NCBI GenBank assembly: GCA_002633315.1
Contig: NWBN01000017.1
Coordinates: 1-55,067, forward strand
Reading direction: 5' to 3'
Origin: Bacteroidales bacterium Phil6
Lineage (GTDB): Bacteria > Bacteroidota > Bacteroidia > Bacteroidales > F082
Length of the DNA stretch: 55,067 nt
Position 1 is the first letter of the stretch. Every line of letters starts with the position of its first letter. The notes under the pieces are model-generated. The model was not told the origin of the DNA, ran no database searches, and was given only the letters and a program-made list of their open reading frames with translations. The position numbers and the translations under genes were made by a program. This document shows positions 8,462-16,319 of this stretch, piece after piece.

Positions 8462-10798
8462 TTAAAATTTAAAATTATATGATATGGAAGGAATGACAGA
8501 GAACAAATAAATCTTTTCTGTTTTTATCTTGTTATCATCGTCGGTTGTGACAGTAACAGCCCAAGTATTATGACGCCCATATACGTTGTAAATAGACATA
8601 TTCCATTCGCCCTGCCATCTCTCCCTTTGTTTTCCTTTCCATGTCATGGAAAAATCGAGTCTATGATAATCAGGATAGCGGCTTTGGTTTCTGTATCCGT
8701 TATACACCGAATATGTAACACCATTTACAGTATAAGTAGCATAAGGATAAGTTATAGGCTGACCGGTATTATAAATCCAATTGGCAGAAACGTCCAATCT
8801 TTCATTAAACTGATAATTCAACACAATACAAAGGTTATGCGGTCTGTCGTAAGGAGAACGATACTCCTCACCATGACTTATACCATCGATAGTTCTGAAA
8901 GCCCTGCTATAAGTATATGAAATCCATCCGGTGAATTTACCATAATTCTTACGTAACAGAAGTTCCATTCCATAAGATCTTCCCTTCCCCATTCTGACTT
9001 CTCCATCAACGAGAACATTTGCATAAAAGAATGCATCATCAACAAAATCAATGACATCAGTAAGACGTTTATAAAAAAACTCTACCGAAGTTTCTATTTC
9101 ATCTTTATGGAAGTTATGGAAATAACCTATAGTGAATTGGTCACATTTCTGAGGTTTTATATTAGGATTTGTCGGGAACCACATGTCGAACGGCAGGCCT
9201 CCGGTAGAATTGGTAGCAACCTGGGCATATTGTACAGTACGTGAATAAGATGCTTTTATTGACGAGAAGGCCCCTGTTCTGTACATAAGGGCGACACGAG
9301 GTTCAGGATTTATCTCGGTATGGAATATCTCACCTTTCCCATATACGACAGAGTCATAAAAACGATGATTGTCATCGAAAAGATAAAGCACTTCGTCGCC
9401 AATATTTTGAAACATGGACAAACGCAGTCCATAACGTATGGAAAACACCGGATTTATCTTGTGTTCTGTAGAAAAACAGAGAGCATGTTCCAAAGCTTTT
9501 CTTCCCAGCTTTTCATTGTTGGCGACTCCAAGATAAAGAGCCACGGCACCGGTTTCATCGTTAAGTTTGCCTTGCAGATAGTTGTGGTAAGTCGATGACA
9601 ATCCGAATTTAGATGTAACCTTGTCATTCCAAAGGTAAGTAAAATCATAATTCAACGTATAATCATTTATACCGGCAGTGACATCGAACAGATAAGGTTG
9701 CATTATTATATTGATACGGTAGTCATAATCGGTATAAAGCAAGGAGAGGTTGGAAGTAAGTTTGTCGTTAAAAATATGATTCCAGCGTGTTGTAACGGTA
9801 AAGTTGCCATAATCAAGCCCCAGCATTTTGTCGAGGAAGAAAGAGTCACGACCGAAATATGAAGAAATGAAGAGTCTGTTTTTATCGTTGAAAGTATGAA
9901 TAATCTTAGCATTAAGGTCGTAAAAATACAGATTGGTGCCTTTAAGGTCTTTATTGACTAAAGGAATAAAAAGTCCAAGGTAAGTAGTTCTGCCGGCGAG
10001 CATCACCGAGGTACGGTTTTTATTGAAAGGAGCGTTAAGCATCAGTCTGCTGGATATCAAGCCAATACCGCCGCTCATGGTAAAACGGGAAGGTATCTCG
10101 TCCAAAGTGCTTACATTGAGGACAGAAGACAGCCTGCTGGGATATGTTGCCGGGATATCACCTTTATATAAGGTGGCATTTTTCACTACATCATTGTTAA
10201 ACACCGAAAAAAAGCCGAGGAAATGCGAAGCATTATAAATTGGGGCATCATCCAACAGAATGAGGTTCTGGTCCGGGTTACCGCCACGTATGCTGAAGTT
10301 GGAAGATCCTTCGGAGGCAGCCTGCACGCCGGGTAGAAGCTGTATGGCTTTTATGACATCGACCTCCCCCATCAAAGCCGGGATTTTCTTTATCTTCACC
10401 ATGTCGAGTTTCTGTACACTCATCACCAACTCTTTGACATTCTCATCTTTCCTCTGACTCGACACCACAACGTCATCGAGCATCTTTGATTCCACACTCA
10501 TCATGACATCACAAGACTGTCTCTCGTTGACAACTTTCACCTCCATTTTCTCCGTCTTGTAACCGACGAAAGAAAATCTCAACATATAATCACCTTTTTG
10601 TGAGAATGTCAATTCATAACGACCATCTTCTCCCGTTACCGTTCCGTAAGACAATGATTCAACATAAACAGCAACACCTATCATTGGAGAGTTGTTCTCA
10701 ATGTCTTTCACCACCCCATAAACGACATATTTTTCCTGTGAAAAAACCTCAAAGGAAAAAAACAATATCAAGACAGATATGACAATTCTGATTTTCAT
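8462..10798 (-). CDS. TonB-dependent receptor with carboxypeptidase-regulatory-like N-domain
   Basis: 778 residues. Signal peptide MKIRIVISVLILFFSFEVFSQ, then a CarboxypepD_reg-like beta-sandwich (~25-105, 'GVVKDIENNSPMIGVAVYV'), a plug domain (~125-225, 'GGNPDQNLILLDDAPIYN', 'LYKGDIPATYPSRLSSVLNV') and a 22-strand-type barrel to the C-terminal aromatic residue (SYNFKF). It should import a large ligand across the outer membrane using TonB-ExbBD energy. It is first in a two-gene operon with the DUF4249 lipoprotein rather than a SusD, so a non-glycan ligand such as a peptide or metal complex is plausible but unproven. Confidence 0.94.
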   Translation of the reverse strand: MKIRIVISVLILFFSFEVFSQEKYVVYGVVKDIENNSPMIGVAVYVESLSYGTVTGEDGRYELTFSQKGDYMLRFSFVGYKTEKMEVKVVNERQSCDVMMSVESKMLDDVVVSSQRKDENVKELVMSVQKLDMVKIKKIPALMGEVDVIKAIQLLPGVQAASEGSSNFSIRGGNPDQNLILLDDAPIYNASHFLGFFSVFNNDVVKNATLYKGDIPATYPSRLSSVLNVSTLDEIPSRFTMSGGIGLISSRLMLNAPFNKNRTSVMLAGRTTYLGLFIPLVNKDLKGTNLYFYDLNAKIIHTFNDKNRLFISSYFGRDSFFLDKMLGLDYGNFTVTTRWNHIFNDKLTSNLSLLYTDYDYRINIIMQPYLFDVTAGINDYTLNYDFTYLWNDKVTSKFGLSSTYHNYLQGKLNDETGAVALYLGVANNEKLGRKALEHALCFSTEHKINPVFSIRYGLRLSMFQNIGDEVLYLFDDNHRFYDSVVYGKGEIFHTEINPEPRVALMYRTGAFSSIKASYSRTVQYAQVATNSTGGLPFDMWFPTNPNIKPQKCDQFTIGYFHNFHKDEIETSVEFFYKRLTDVIDFVDDAFFYANVLVDGEVRMGKGRSYGMELLLRKNYGKFTGWISYTYSRAFRTIDGISHGEEYRSPYDRPHNLCIVLNYQFNERLDVSANWIYNTGQPITYPYATYTVNGVTYSVYNGYRNQSRYPDYHRLDFSMTWKGKQRERWQGEWNMSIYNVYGRHNTWAVTVTTDDDNKIKTEKIYLFSVIPSISYNFKF

Positions 10799-10814
10799 AG
10801 TTCAATAAAAACTT

Positions 10815-10822
10815 CAAAATTA
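10815..10822 (-). promoter_or_regulatory. -7 box of the TonB receptor operon
   Basis: The minus strand reads TAATTTTG, 17 nt from the start codon at 10798. I see no good -33 TTG. Confidence 0.5.
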
Positions 10823-10915
10823 TATTTTTTCTTTCACATGAGAGAAGATTTTTTTAAAATCCTGCCGGAATTATCTGAAAAACAGTTTTTCATGAACAAA
10901 AGCGCAAAAAAGATG

Positions 10916-10923
10916 TATTTTTG
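10916..10923 (+). promoter_or_regulatory. -7 box of the YciO/Sua5-like gene
   Basis: TATTTTTG, 20 nt before ATG 10943. It makes the upstream in-frame ATGs (10838, 10892) unlikely starts. Confidence 0.55.
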
Positions 10924-10942
10924 CAAACAAAAAACGCATATC

Positions 10943-11554
10943 ATGTTTATCAAGTTTCACAGAGACAATCCGAATCAACGCTATGTCAAGATGATAATAG
11001 ATTGTCTTAATAACGATGGAGTCATCATTTTTCCCACCGACACCATATATGCCATGGGATGCAGCATTTCGAGCAGCAAAGCTCTCGACAGAATAGCCAA
11101 AATAAAAGGAATAAAAAAAGAAAAAGCGAACTTTTCATTTATCTTTCATGACTTGAGCATGTTGTCGGAGTTTACCAGACCTATCAACAATGATGTTTTC
11201 AAGATGATGAAACGCAATTTGCCAGGTGCATTCACTTTCATTCTCGAAGCAAACAACAATATCCCAAAAGTCTTTCAAAGCAAGAAAAAGACAATAGGTA
11301 TCAGGATACCCGATGAGCCCATCATCACCGGACTTGTTCAGCAGTTGGGCAAACCTATTATCACGACAACAATAACAGATAAGGACGAAGTTTCAGGATT
11401 TCAGACAGATCCTGAGGAAATAAACGAACATTATAAAGACATTGTTGACATCATCATAGACGGCGGATACGGCGACAACGAAGAAAGTACTGTTGTGGAT
11501 TGCACTGATAATGAGATTGTTATCATAAGACAAGGCAAAGGGATTTTAGATTGA
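10943..11554 (+). CDS. YciO/Sua5/YrdC-type L-threonylcarbamoyl-AMP synthase-like protein
   Basis: 203 residues from ATG at 10943. The whole length is one YrdC/Sua5 domain: 'GGVIIFPTDTIYAMGC'-type nucleotide/threonine pocket near residue 30, 'KEKANFSFIFHDLSMLSEFT' near 65, 'LPGAFTFILEA' near 95, 'IGIRIPDEP' near 120 and 'GKPIITTTI' near 137. TsaC/Sua5 makes threonylcarbamoyl-AMP for tRNA t6A, and TsaD in this window uses that product. The length and the K-rich 'IKGIKKEKANFSFI' segment resemble the YciO branch, whose activity is weaker or unsettled, so TsaC function is not assured. Confidence 0.85.
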   Translation: MFIKFHRDNPNQRYVKMIIDCLNNDGVIIFPTDTIYAMGCSISSSKALDRIAKIKGIKKEKANFSFIFHDLSMLSEFTRPINNDVFKMMKRNLPGAFTFILEANNNIPKVFQSKKKTIGIRIPDEPIITGLVQQLGKPIITTTITDKDEVSGFQTDPEEINEHYKDIVDIIIDGGYGDNEESTVVDCTDNEIVIIRQGKGILD

Positions 11555-11574
11555 AAAAAAAATCGAAAAAAGTA

Positions 11575-11604
11575 TTGTATGTATTAAAATAATGTGTAAT
11601 TTTG
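11575..11604 (+). promoter_or_regulatory. Promoter of tRNA-Lys
   Basis: TTG (11575-11577), 19-nt spacer, TAATTTTG (11597-11604): a full Bacteroidota -33/-7 pair about 20 nt before the tRNA. Confidence 0.75.
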
Positions 11605-11624
11605 CAATGCAAAAAAACGCGGGA

Positions 11625-11697
11625 GACTCGCTAGCTCAGCAGGTAGAGCATCACACTTTTAATGTGGGGGTCCTGGGTTCGAGCCCCAGGCGGGTCA
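11625..11697 (+). tRNA. tRNA-Lys (TTT)
   Basis: 73 nt with acceptor GACTCGC/GCGGGTC (one T-G wobble), D-arm CTAGCTCAGCAGGTAGAG, anticodon loop CTTTTAA (TTT) and T-loop GGTTCGAGCCC. CCA is not encoded. Confidence 0.96.
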
Positions 11698-11704
11698 CAA
11701 AAAC

Positions 11705-11743
11705 AAGCCTTGATTTGTTATTATTACAACTCAAGGCTTTTTG
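11705..11743 (+). terminator. Terminator of tRNA-Lys
   Basis: Stem AAGCCTTGA (11705-11713) with TCAAGGCTT (11731-11739), then a T run, 8 nt past the tRNA. Confidence 0.85.
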
Positions 11744-11969
11744 CATATCTGCTGCTTGAATAAGAATTAAATCTTACAATCAATTAACACCTCCATTTTC
11801 ATCTGACACAATCCAAACTTGTCAATACGACAATTTTTAATTTATAATACGTTTACAGAAGCAAATATAATCAAAAAATCATCATTTGATTTGTATGGTA
11901 AAAAACACGGATTTATTTCCTTATTTTAATATTTTCATTGTTTTTTTACCTGTTTTCTGTTCTTTTTAA

Positions 11970-12638
11970 TTAACGATTTTTTGACAATGTTCTGTCGTAA
12001 AACAAATATTCAATGCCTATTCTCATTCCCACATACCACTTACTTCGCAAAAAATCATGACCATTATGATCCAACATTTCTTTAATTCTGTTGTCTGTTT
12101 TTATTCGATAATTGACAAATGGTGTCAGATGAAGAAATAATCTGTTCCTTATTTTATATGAAAACGACTCTCCCAACATGAGCGATATCCCTATACAATT
12201 CCCTTCTTCATGCAACATTTCCATAATATTTTCTACCGAATATTGATAATAAACTTTTCCACTGTAATCTACAATAGTATTTATTGAAATACCTACAAAC
12301 AGACTCGTGTAGAATTTGTTCTTTGAAAAAATCCTTATGTTTCCGTTGATAAGATAATCAATGTAACCTACATGAAAATAATTTCTTTCATATCCATGAT
12401 TGTAGTATGTATCTCTATATAAATTACTCTTACGATATTCAACTCCTACATTCAATCTAAAACCATCACTGATATAATCCGAAAAAAGCAATGCAAAACC
12501 ATAATTAATATCATTCGGAATCTTAAAATAGTAACAATAATCAGCATCGAATTCAACAGAAAGTTTTTCGAGATTCTGACTTGTGGATTTATTGATGAAT
12601 GCAATCATACACAATATTATAATCAGTACTTTTTTCAT
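11970..12638 (-). CDS. Hypothetical secreted, outer-membrane beta-barrel-like protein
   Basis: 222 residues, no family I can name. A Sec signal peptide (MKKVLIIILCMIAFINKSTS) is followed by alternating aromatic/polar strands ('FRLNVGVEYRKSNLY', 'FYTSLFVGISINTIVDY', 'LFLHLTPFVNYRI', 'WYVGMRIGIEYLF'), a pattern expected for an 8-stranded porin-like barrel. It stands alone between tRNA-Lys and the guanine deaminase, in unusually AT-rich DNA. Surface or outer-membrane location is inferred. No lipobox or type IX sorting domain is visible. Confidence 0.65.
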   Translation of the reverse strand: MKKVLIIILCMIAFINKSTSQNLEKLSVEFDADYCYYFKIPNDINYGFALLFSDYISDGFRLNVGVEYRKSNLYRDTYYNHGYERNYFHVGYIDYLINGNIRIFSKNKFYTSLFVGISINTIVDYSGKVYYQYSVENIMEMLHEEGNCIGISLMLGESFSYKIRNRLFLHLTPFVNYRIKTDNRIKEMLDHNGHDFLRSKWYVGMRIGIEYLFYDRTLSKNR

Positions 12639-12983
12639 AATCTTTTAATTAAGTTATTACTATTCATCAAATACAATCCATATCATATTAAAGTATTTCA
12701 TTATCATATATACTTTATCGTTAAATTCTTTTAATGTTTTATAGTATTTTCACTATCCGTTTTAACTTGGTCCGTAAATTCAATATTGTTGAGATACTTG
12801 GTTTGAAGATTACAATTTCAAAATTAACATATAATTTTAAGAAATATTTTTTAAATTTTTTGATATTTAAAAAATATTTAAGATACCATCAAACAGATTT
12901 CTTGATAAAGTACAAAAAGCCGACATAATACATATAATATCATCATTCATTAAACACTTATGACAGCATTATGAAAGTCAACA
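12639..12983. other. AT-rich gene-free region
   Basis: 345 bp of very AT-rich DNA. A 64-codon plus-strand ORF (12734-12928) is low-complexity (I, F, K, L-rich), has no promoter box and is probably spurious. The region presumably carries the promoter of the preceding minus-strand gene, but I see no clear box. Confidence 0.5.
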
Positions 12984-13451
12984 TCAATATTCTATTTTAT
13001 CTTCTGAATTTGACCACATAACGAAAGTTTCCATAGCCTCATCCGCGAGAAGTCTCTCTGTTGACAAATGTCTCTGTTCTTTGGGAAGTGACAGTTCCTC
13101 ATAAATAAAAGCATCACTGAACCCTATTCTTGCGGCATCATTCTTATCGTTAGCATAATATATTTTGTCCAATCTTGCCCAATATATGGCGCCGAGGCAC
13201 ATCGGACAAGGCTCACATGAAGTAAATATCTCGCAACCGCTCAAATCGAAAGTCTTCAGTTTTGCGGCAGCCTCTCTGATGGCACTCACCTCGGCATGAG
13301 CCGTAGGGTCGTTGTTGGCAGTCACTCTGTTTACTCCCGTTGCTATTATCTCTCCATTTTTTGCAATCACGGCACCAAAAGGACCGCCACCATTACTGAC
13401 ATTATCTTTAGACAATGCTATTGCCTTATGCATCAATTCTTCTTTGGTCAT
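12984..13451 (-). CDS. guaD: Guanine deaminase (cytidine-deaminase fold)
   Basis: 155 residues from ATG at 13451, the family's usual length; an upstream ATG at 13499 is excluded by a -7 box at 13468-13475. Zinc ligands are His in TAHAEVSAIREAA and the two Cys of SCEPCPMCLGAIYWA, with the HAE glutamate as proton shuttle. The N-terminal GGPFGAVIAK, the IYWARLDKIYYAND stretch and the domain-swapped C-terminus ending KIEY match B. subtilis-type GuaD closely and not tRNA adenosine deaminase TadA. It converts guanine to xanthine and ammonia in purine catabolism. Its neighbour, the MTA/SAH deaminase, also handles purine-containing compounds. Confidence 0.88.
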   Translation of the reverse strand: MTKEELMHKAIALSKDNVSNGGGPFGAVIAKNGEIIATGVNRVTANNDPTAHAEVSAIREAAAKLKTFDLSGCEIFTSCEPCPMCLGAIYWARLDKIYYANDKNDAARIGFSDAFIYEELSLPKEQRHLSTERLLADEAMETFVMWSNSEDKIEY

Positions 13452-13467
13452 AAAAGATATTTTTTTA

Positions 13468-13475
13468 CAAAAATA
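13468..13475 (-). promoter_or_regulatory. -7 box of guaD
   Basis: The minus strand reads TATTTTTG, 17 nt from ATG 13451; it decides the start. Confidence 0.6.
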
Positions 13476-13516
13476 AAAAAATATTTTTGTCAGAAACATT
13501 CATTTTATAAAAAAAC

Positions 13517-13546
13517 TACAGAGACGCCATGATATGATGTCTCTAC
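13517..13546. repeat. Dispersed palindrome R1 (also likely terminator of mtaD)
   Basis: AGAGAC (13520-13525) ... GTCTCT (13539-13544) with a CATGATATG centre. One of four related elements (others at 16078, 37098, 54032). Read on the minus strand it follows the mtaD stop by 26 nt and runs into a seven-T tract, so it can serve as an intrinsic terminator. Confidence 0.7.
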
Positions 13547-13571
13547 AGATACTTCAAGGTATCGGTTTATT

Positions 13572-14834
13572 TTACGGTTTCAATTTATTTTTCAAATTGT
13601 ATGCACATTGCGCAGCATGGTCAAGAATCTCCTCCTCGTCATGAACATGGCGGTGTTGCATCAGAATGTCACCGTTACATATCACAGTATCTATTATCGA
13701 TGATTCTGCCGAATAAAGCCAATTGGAAATGAGGTTATGACACGGCACCATACGTTCATCCGTTACATCTATCAGCAAAGCATCAGCTTTTTTACCTACT
13801 TCTATAGTACCGCTTTGAAGATGGAAAACATCAGAACAATTCAAGTTACACATCCGATAAAGAGTTTCCGCCGGCAGCAATTCCGGACGACGATAATGGC
13901 ATTTTGCCAACAAGGCAGCCGTTTTCATTTCTTCGCGCATATCCAAATTGTTATTAGAAGAGCAGCCGTCCGTTCCCAAAGCGATGCGGCAGCCTGCATC
14001 CAGCAATGCCGCGCTTGGAAAGACTCCAGAACCCAACTTCATGTTAGACACGGGATTGTGTACTAATGTAACCTTATTTTCAGCAAGTAAATCCATTTCT
14101 TTATCATTTACATGAATTACGTGTGCAGCTACCAAATTAGGCTGAAGAGCACCCAAACTGTCGAGCCACTCCACCGGGCGCATACCGTATTTTTTTATAC
14201 AGTCGTCCACCTCCTGTTGTGTTTCCGAAAGGTGGGTATGCAACACAAGACCTTTTCTTTCAGCATAATCAACACACTTTTTGAACAAAGTCTCCCCTAC
14301 GGTATATATGGCATGAGGAGCGACTGTCACCTGAACATTTCGCGGCAATGCACCCTGTCGTGTCAGGCTGTCCAATCTCTCAAAGCAATAATCAATATTT
14401 TTCTTACCTGTCGATTCGATCAACGGCATGCCGATAGCTGCTTTCACGCCCATCTCCTCCACTGCACGTATTGTGGCATCATCATGCCAATACATATCAT
14501 TGAAGAAAACGGTACCCGATTTTATCATCTCCAAAACAGCAAGTTTCGTTCCCCAGTAAATGTCGTCGGCGGTCATTTTTGCTTCAAGAGGCCATATATA
14601 TTTGCTCAACCAAGTAAACAAGGGCAAATCATCGGCATATCCGCGCAACAAAGTCATGGCAGCATGAGTATGTCCATTGTAAAAAGGAGGAAGAACAGCC
14701 ATGCCTTTTCCGTCAACAATCAACTCGGCATCAGTCTCGATATGTGTATCTATCATAGAAAACACCTCTCCTTCAATCAGGACATCCGACAGTGTTCCAT
14801 TACACAACACTTGTTTTATTAAGATACTTTTCAT
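13572..14834 (-). CDS. mtaD: 5-methylthioadenosine/S-adenosylhomocysteine deaminase
   Basis: 420 residues, typical for the MtaD/SsnA branch of the amidohydrolase superfamily. Metal-site motifs are NGHTHAAMT (~55), HTHLSETQQEVDD (~200), a conserved His in VAPHAIYT (~172) and the terminal GTDGCSSNNN Asp (~287). The C-terminal small beta domain ends with the 'GTIEVGKKADALLID' signature. It should deaminate the adenine of 5'-methylthioadenosine or S-adenosylhomocysteine, giving the inosyl form. It is divergent (92 bp) from an adenosylhomocysteinase-like gene, which favours an SAH-related role. Related SsnA-like hydrolases with other substrates remain possible. Confidence 0.85.
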   Translation of the reverse strand: MKSILIKQVLCNGTLSDVLIEGEVFSMIDTHIETDAELIVDGKGMAVLPPFYNGHTHAAMTLLRGYADDLPLFTWLSKYIWPLEAKMTADDIYWGTKLAVLEMIKSGTVFFNDMYWHDDATIRAVEEMGVKAAIGMPLIESTGKKNIDYCFERLDSLTRQGALPRNVQVTVAPHAIYTVGETLFKKCVDYAERKGLVLHTHLSETQQEVDDCIKKYGMRPVEWLDSLGALQPNLVAAHVIHVNDKEMDLLAENKVTLVHNPVSNMKLGSGVFPSAALLDAGCRIALGTDGCSSNNNLDMREEMKTAALLAKCHYRRPELLPAETLYRMCNLNCSDVFHLQSGTIEVGKKADALLIDVTDERMVPCHNLISNWLYSAESSIIDTVICNGDILMQHRHVHDEEEILDHAAQCAYNLKNKLKP

Positions 14835-14857
14835 ATCTTTTAATTATAAAATTCAAG

Positions 14858-14865
14858 CAAAAATA
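14858..14865 (-). promoter_or_regulatory. -7 box of mtaD
   Basis: The minus strand reads TATTTTTG, 23 nt before the ATG at 14834, back-to-back with the box of the divergent gene. Confidence 0.6.
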
Positions 14866-14905
14866 ATAAATAGAGCCGAATAGGTCTGTGTTTATAAAAA
14901 TATTT

Positions 14906-14913
14906 TATTTTTG
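14906..14913 (+). promoter_or_regulatory. -7 box of the SAH-hydrolase-like gene
   Basis: TATTTTTG, 13 nt before ATG 14927. It fixes the start and forms a compact divergent promoter with mtaD. Confidence 0.6.
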
Positions 14914-14926
14914 ACGAATAATTTAC

Positions 14927-15988
14927 ATGCAATATGACATCATGATTTTCGATTACGCAAAGAAGTTTTACACAACAGAAGAATATCCGGCATTAGCATA
15001 TCAGCTACAACAATGGGCATCTGTCAAACCCTTTGCCGGTCTGAAGATTTTAGATGCCACACCGGTATTCAGAAACACTGTATTGAAATATGAAGCATTG
15101 ACAGCTGCCGGAGCATCGTTGACCATTGGCATTTCGGATGTGATACCACACGACAAAAATATCGTAAACCGTTTGCGTGAAAGTGGGATACGCGTTGTAC
15201 ATTCGACACAGGACCAGCCGGTTTGTCAGGATATAATTCTCGATTGTGCCGGTGCCTTCTCTCATTGGCAGGCATGTTTCGGAGTATCGGAACTTACTCG
15301 TTCAGGCGCCCATGTTTATGCTAATGCCGGGAAGCCGGTATTTTTAGCCGATGAAGGAAAAATCAAACGCATCGAAACTTGTTTAGGTACAGGTGATGGA
15401 TTTTTCAGAGCGATGGAAAAACTTGGATATACCGACTGGAAAGACAAACGAATACTTGTTTTCGGCAGCGGAAAAGTAGGAACTGGCATTATCATCAAAG
15501 CTACGAGAAAAGGTGCTGTTGTTGATGTTGTCACTGAGCCATCTACCATAACTCCGTCGGTAAGCAAACTGATCTGCAGTTGTGTGGACTGCAACGATAT
15601 CGATGCAGTAAGAACTATTCTGAAAGAAGTTCAGGTTGTTGTCACAGCCACCGGGTTCAAAGGCGTGGTGTCGAAATACGGAATGGAATCAGAGTTAATC
15701 GAAAAGGGCACCTTGCTTGCCAACATGGGAGTTGAAGATGAATTTGGCGACACTTTTCCATCATCATCGGTGTTATACGAAAAACATCCATTGAATTTCA
15801 TGCTGGAAGAACCAACACAAATGAAATACATAGATGCCACCATGGCATTGCACAATGCCGGAGCTCAATATCTCATCAATCACCCAAATGAAACAGGGCT
15901 GATCAAGCCAACCGACGAGATGGAAAACAATATCATAGAAATAACACGACAAAAGGGTCTTATTTCAGAAGAATTAGAATTGATATAA
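14927..15988 (+). CDS. S-adenosylhomocysteinase-like NAD-binding protein, divergent
   Basis: 353 residues, against about 420-470 for true SahH. The N-terminal half resembles the SahH substrate domain ('YPALAYQLQQWASVKPFAGLKI', 'VLKYEALTAAGASLTIG', 'CQDIILDCAGAF'). The second half has a Rossmann motif FGSGKVGTG (~178-187), then 'VVVTATGFKGVVSKYGMESELIEKGTLLANMGVEDEFG' in the position of SahH's 'VTTTG...IGHFD'. The SahH catalytic block with its Lys-Asp-Asn (normally in NSVTKSKFDN) is replaced by 'CLGTGDGFFRAMEKLG', and the C-terminal Lys/Tyr tail is absent. Pairing with a SAH deaminase suggests a substrate related to S-inosylhomocysteine, but it may not be a hydrolase at all. Confidence 0.72.
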   Translation: MQYDIMIFDYAKKFYTTEEYPALAYQLQQWASVKPFAGLKILDATPVFRNTVLKYEALTAAGASLTIGISDVIPHDKNIVNRLRESGIRVVHSTQDQPVCQDIILDCAGAFSHWQACFGVSELTRSGAHVYANAGKPVFLADEGKIKRIETCLGTGDGFFRAMEKLGYTDWKDKRILVFGSGKVGTGIIIKATRKGAVVDVVTEPSTITPSVSKLICSCVDCNDIDAVRTILKEVQVVVTATGFKGVVSKYGMESELIEKGTLLANMGVEDEFGDTFPSSSVLYEKHPLNFMLEEPTQMKYIDATMALHNAGAQYLINHPNETGLIKPTDEMENNIIEITRQKGLISEELELI

Positions 15989-16259
15989 TCGTTACATCTC
16001 TGTCCGATAAAAATAGTTTCATAAAATACAATATTGGATGACTATTTGAGACATAAATGTCATTTTGTCAACATATTGTAGAGAAGTTACAATATGACGT
16101 TTCTACGTAAAAAAAGTGTATTCATCTAAAAGCGATAAATTATTATAAATAAATGATTATCAACAAAATAACATAATTCATCGTTCAAATTGCAAGCATA
16201 TAGATTTAATTTTCAAAATAATAAAAATCAAAATTTTATCATACTTAATGAATTTCAAC
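15989..16259. other. Intergenic region with repeat R2
   Basis: AT-rich spacer between the SahH-like gene and the protease terminator. It contains the palindrome at 16078-16106 inside a longer block (about 16060-16175) similar to 37080-37195. I see no ORF. Confidence 0.55.
16078..16106. repeat. Dispersed palindrome R2
   Basis: GTAGAGAAG ... GACGTTTCTAC, an imperfect member of the four-copy palindrome family. Flanks on both sides (TCAACATATTG upstream; TGATTATCAA ~50 bp downstream) are shared with R3. Confidence 0.65.
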
Positions 16260-16294
16260 AAAAAAGGAGCGATTCGTTTTTTTGAATCGCTCCT
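16260..16294 (-). terminator. Terminator of the tamB-addA-protease operon
   Basis: Eleven-base perfect stem AGGAGCGATTC (16265-16275) / GAATCGCTCCT (16284-16294) with a T run on the minus strand, 25 nt past the protease stop. Confidence 0.88.
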
Positions 16295-16319
16295 ATTGAT
16301 TTTAATATTAATAAGACAA

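Noticed and set aside
12734..12928. 64-codon plus-strand ORF
   Set aside because: Low-complexity and in very AT-rich DNA without a -7 box or terminator.
14858..14913. Possible riboswitch between mtaD and the SahH-like gene
   Set aside because: The space is filled by two back-to-back -7 boxes with 5' leaders of about 15 nt or less, too short for an SAH riboswitch.
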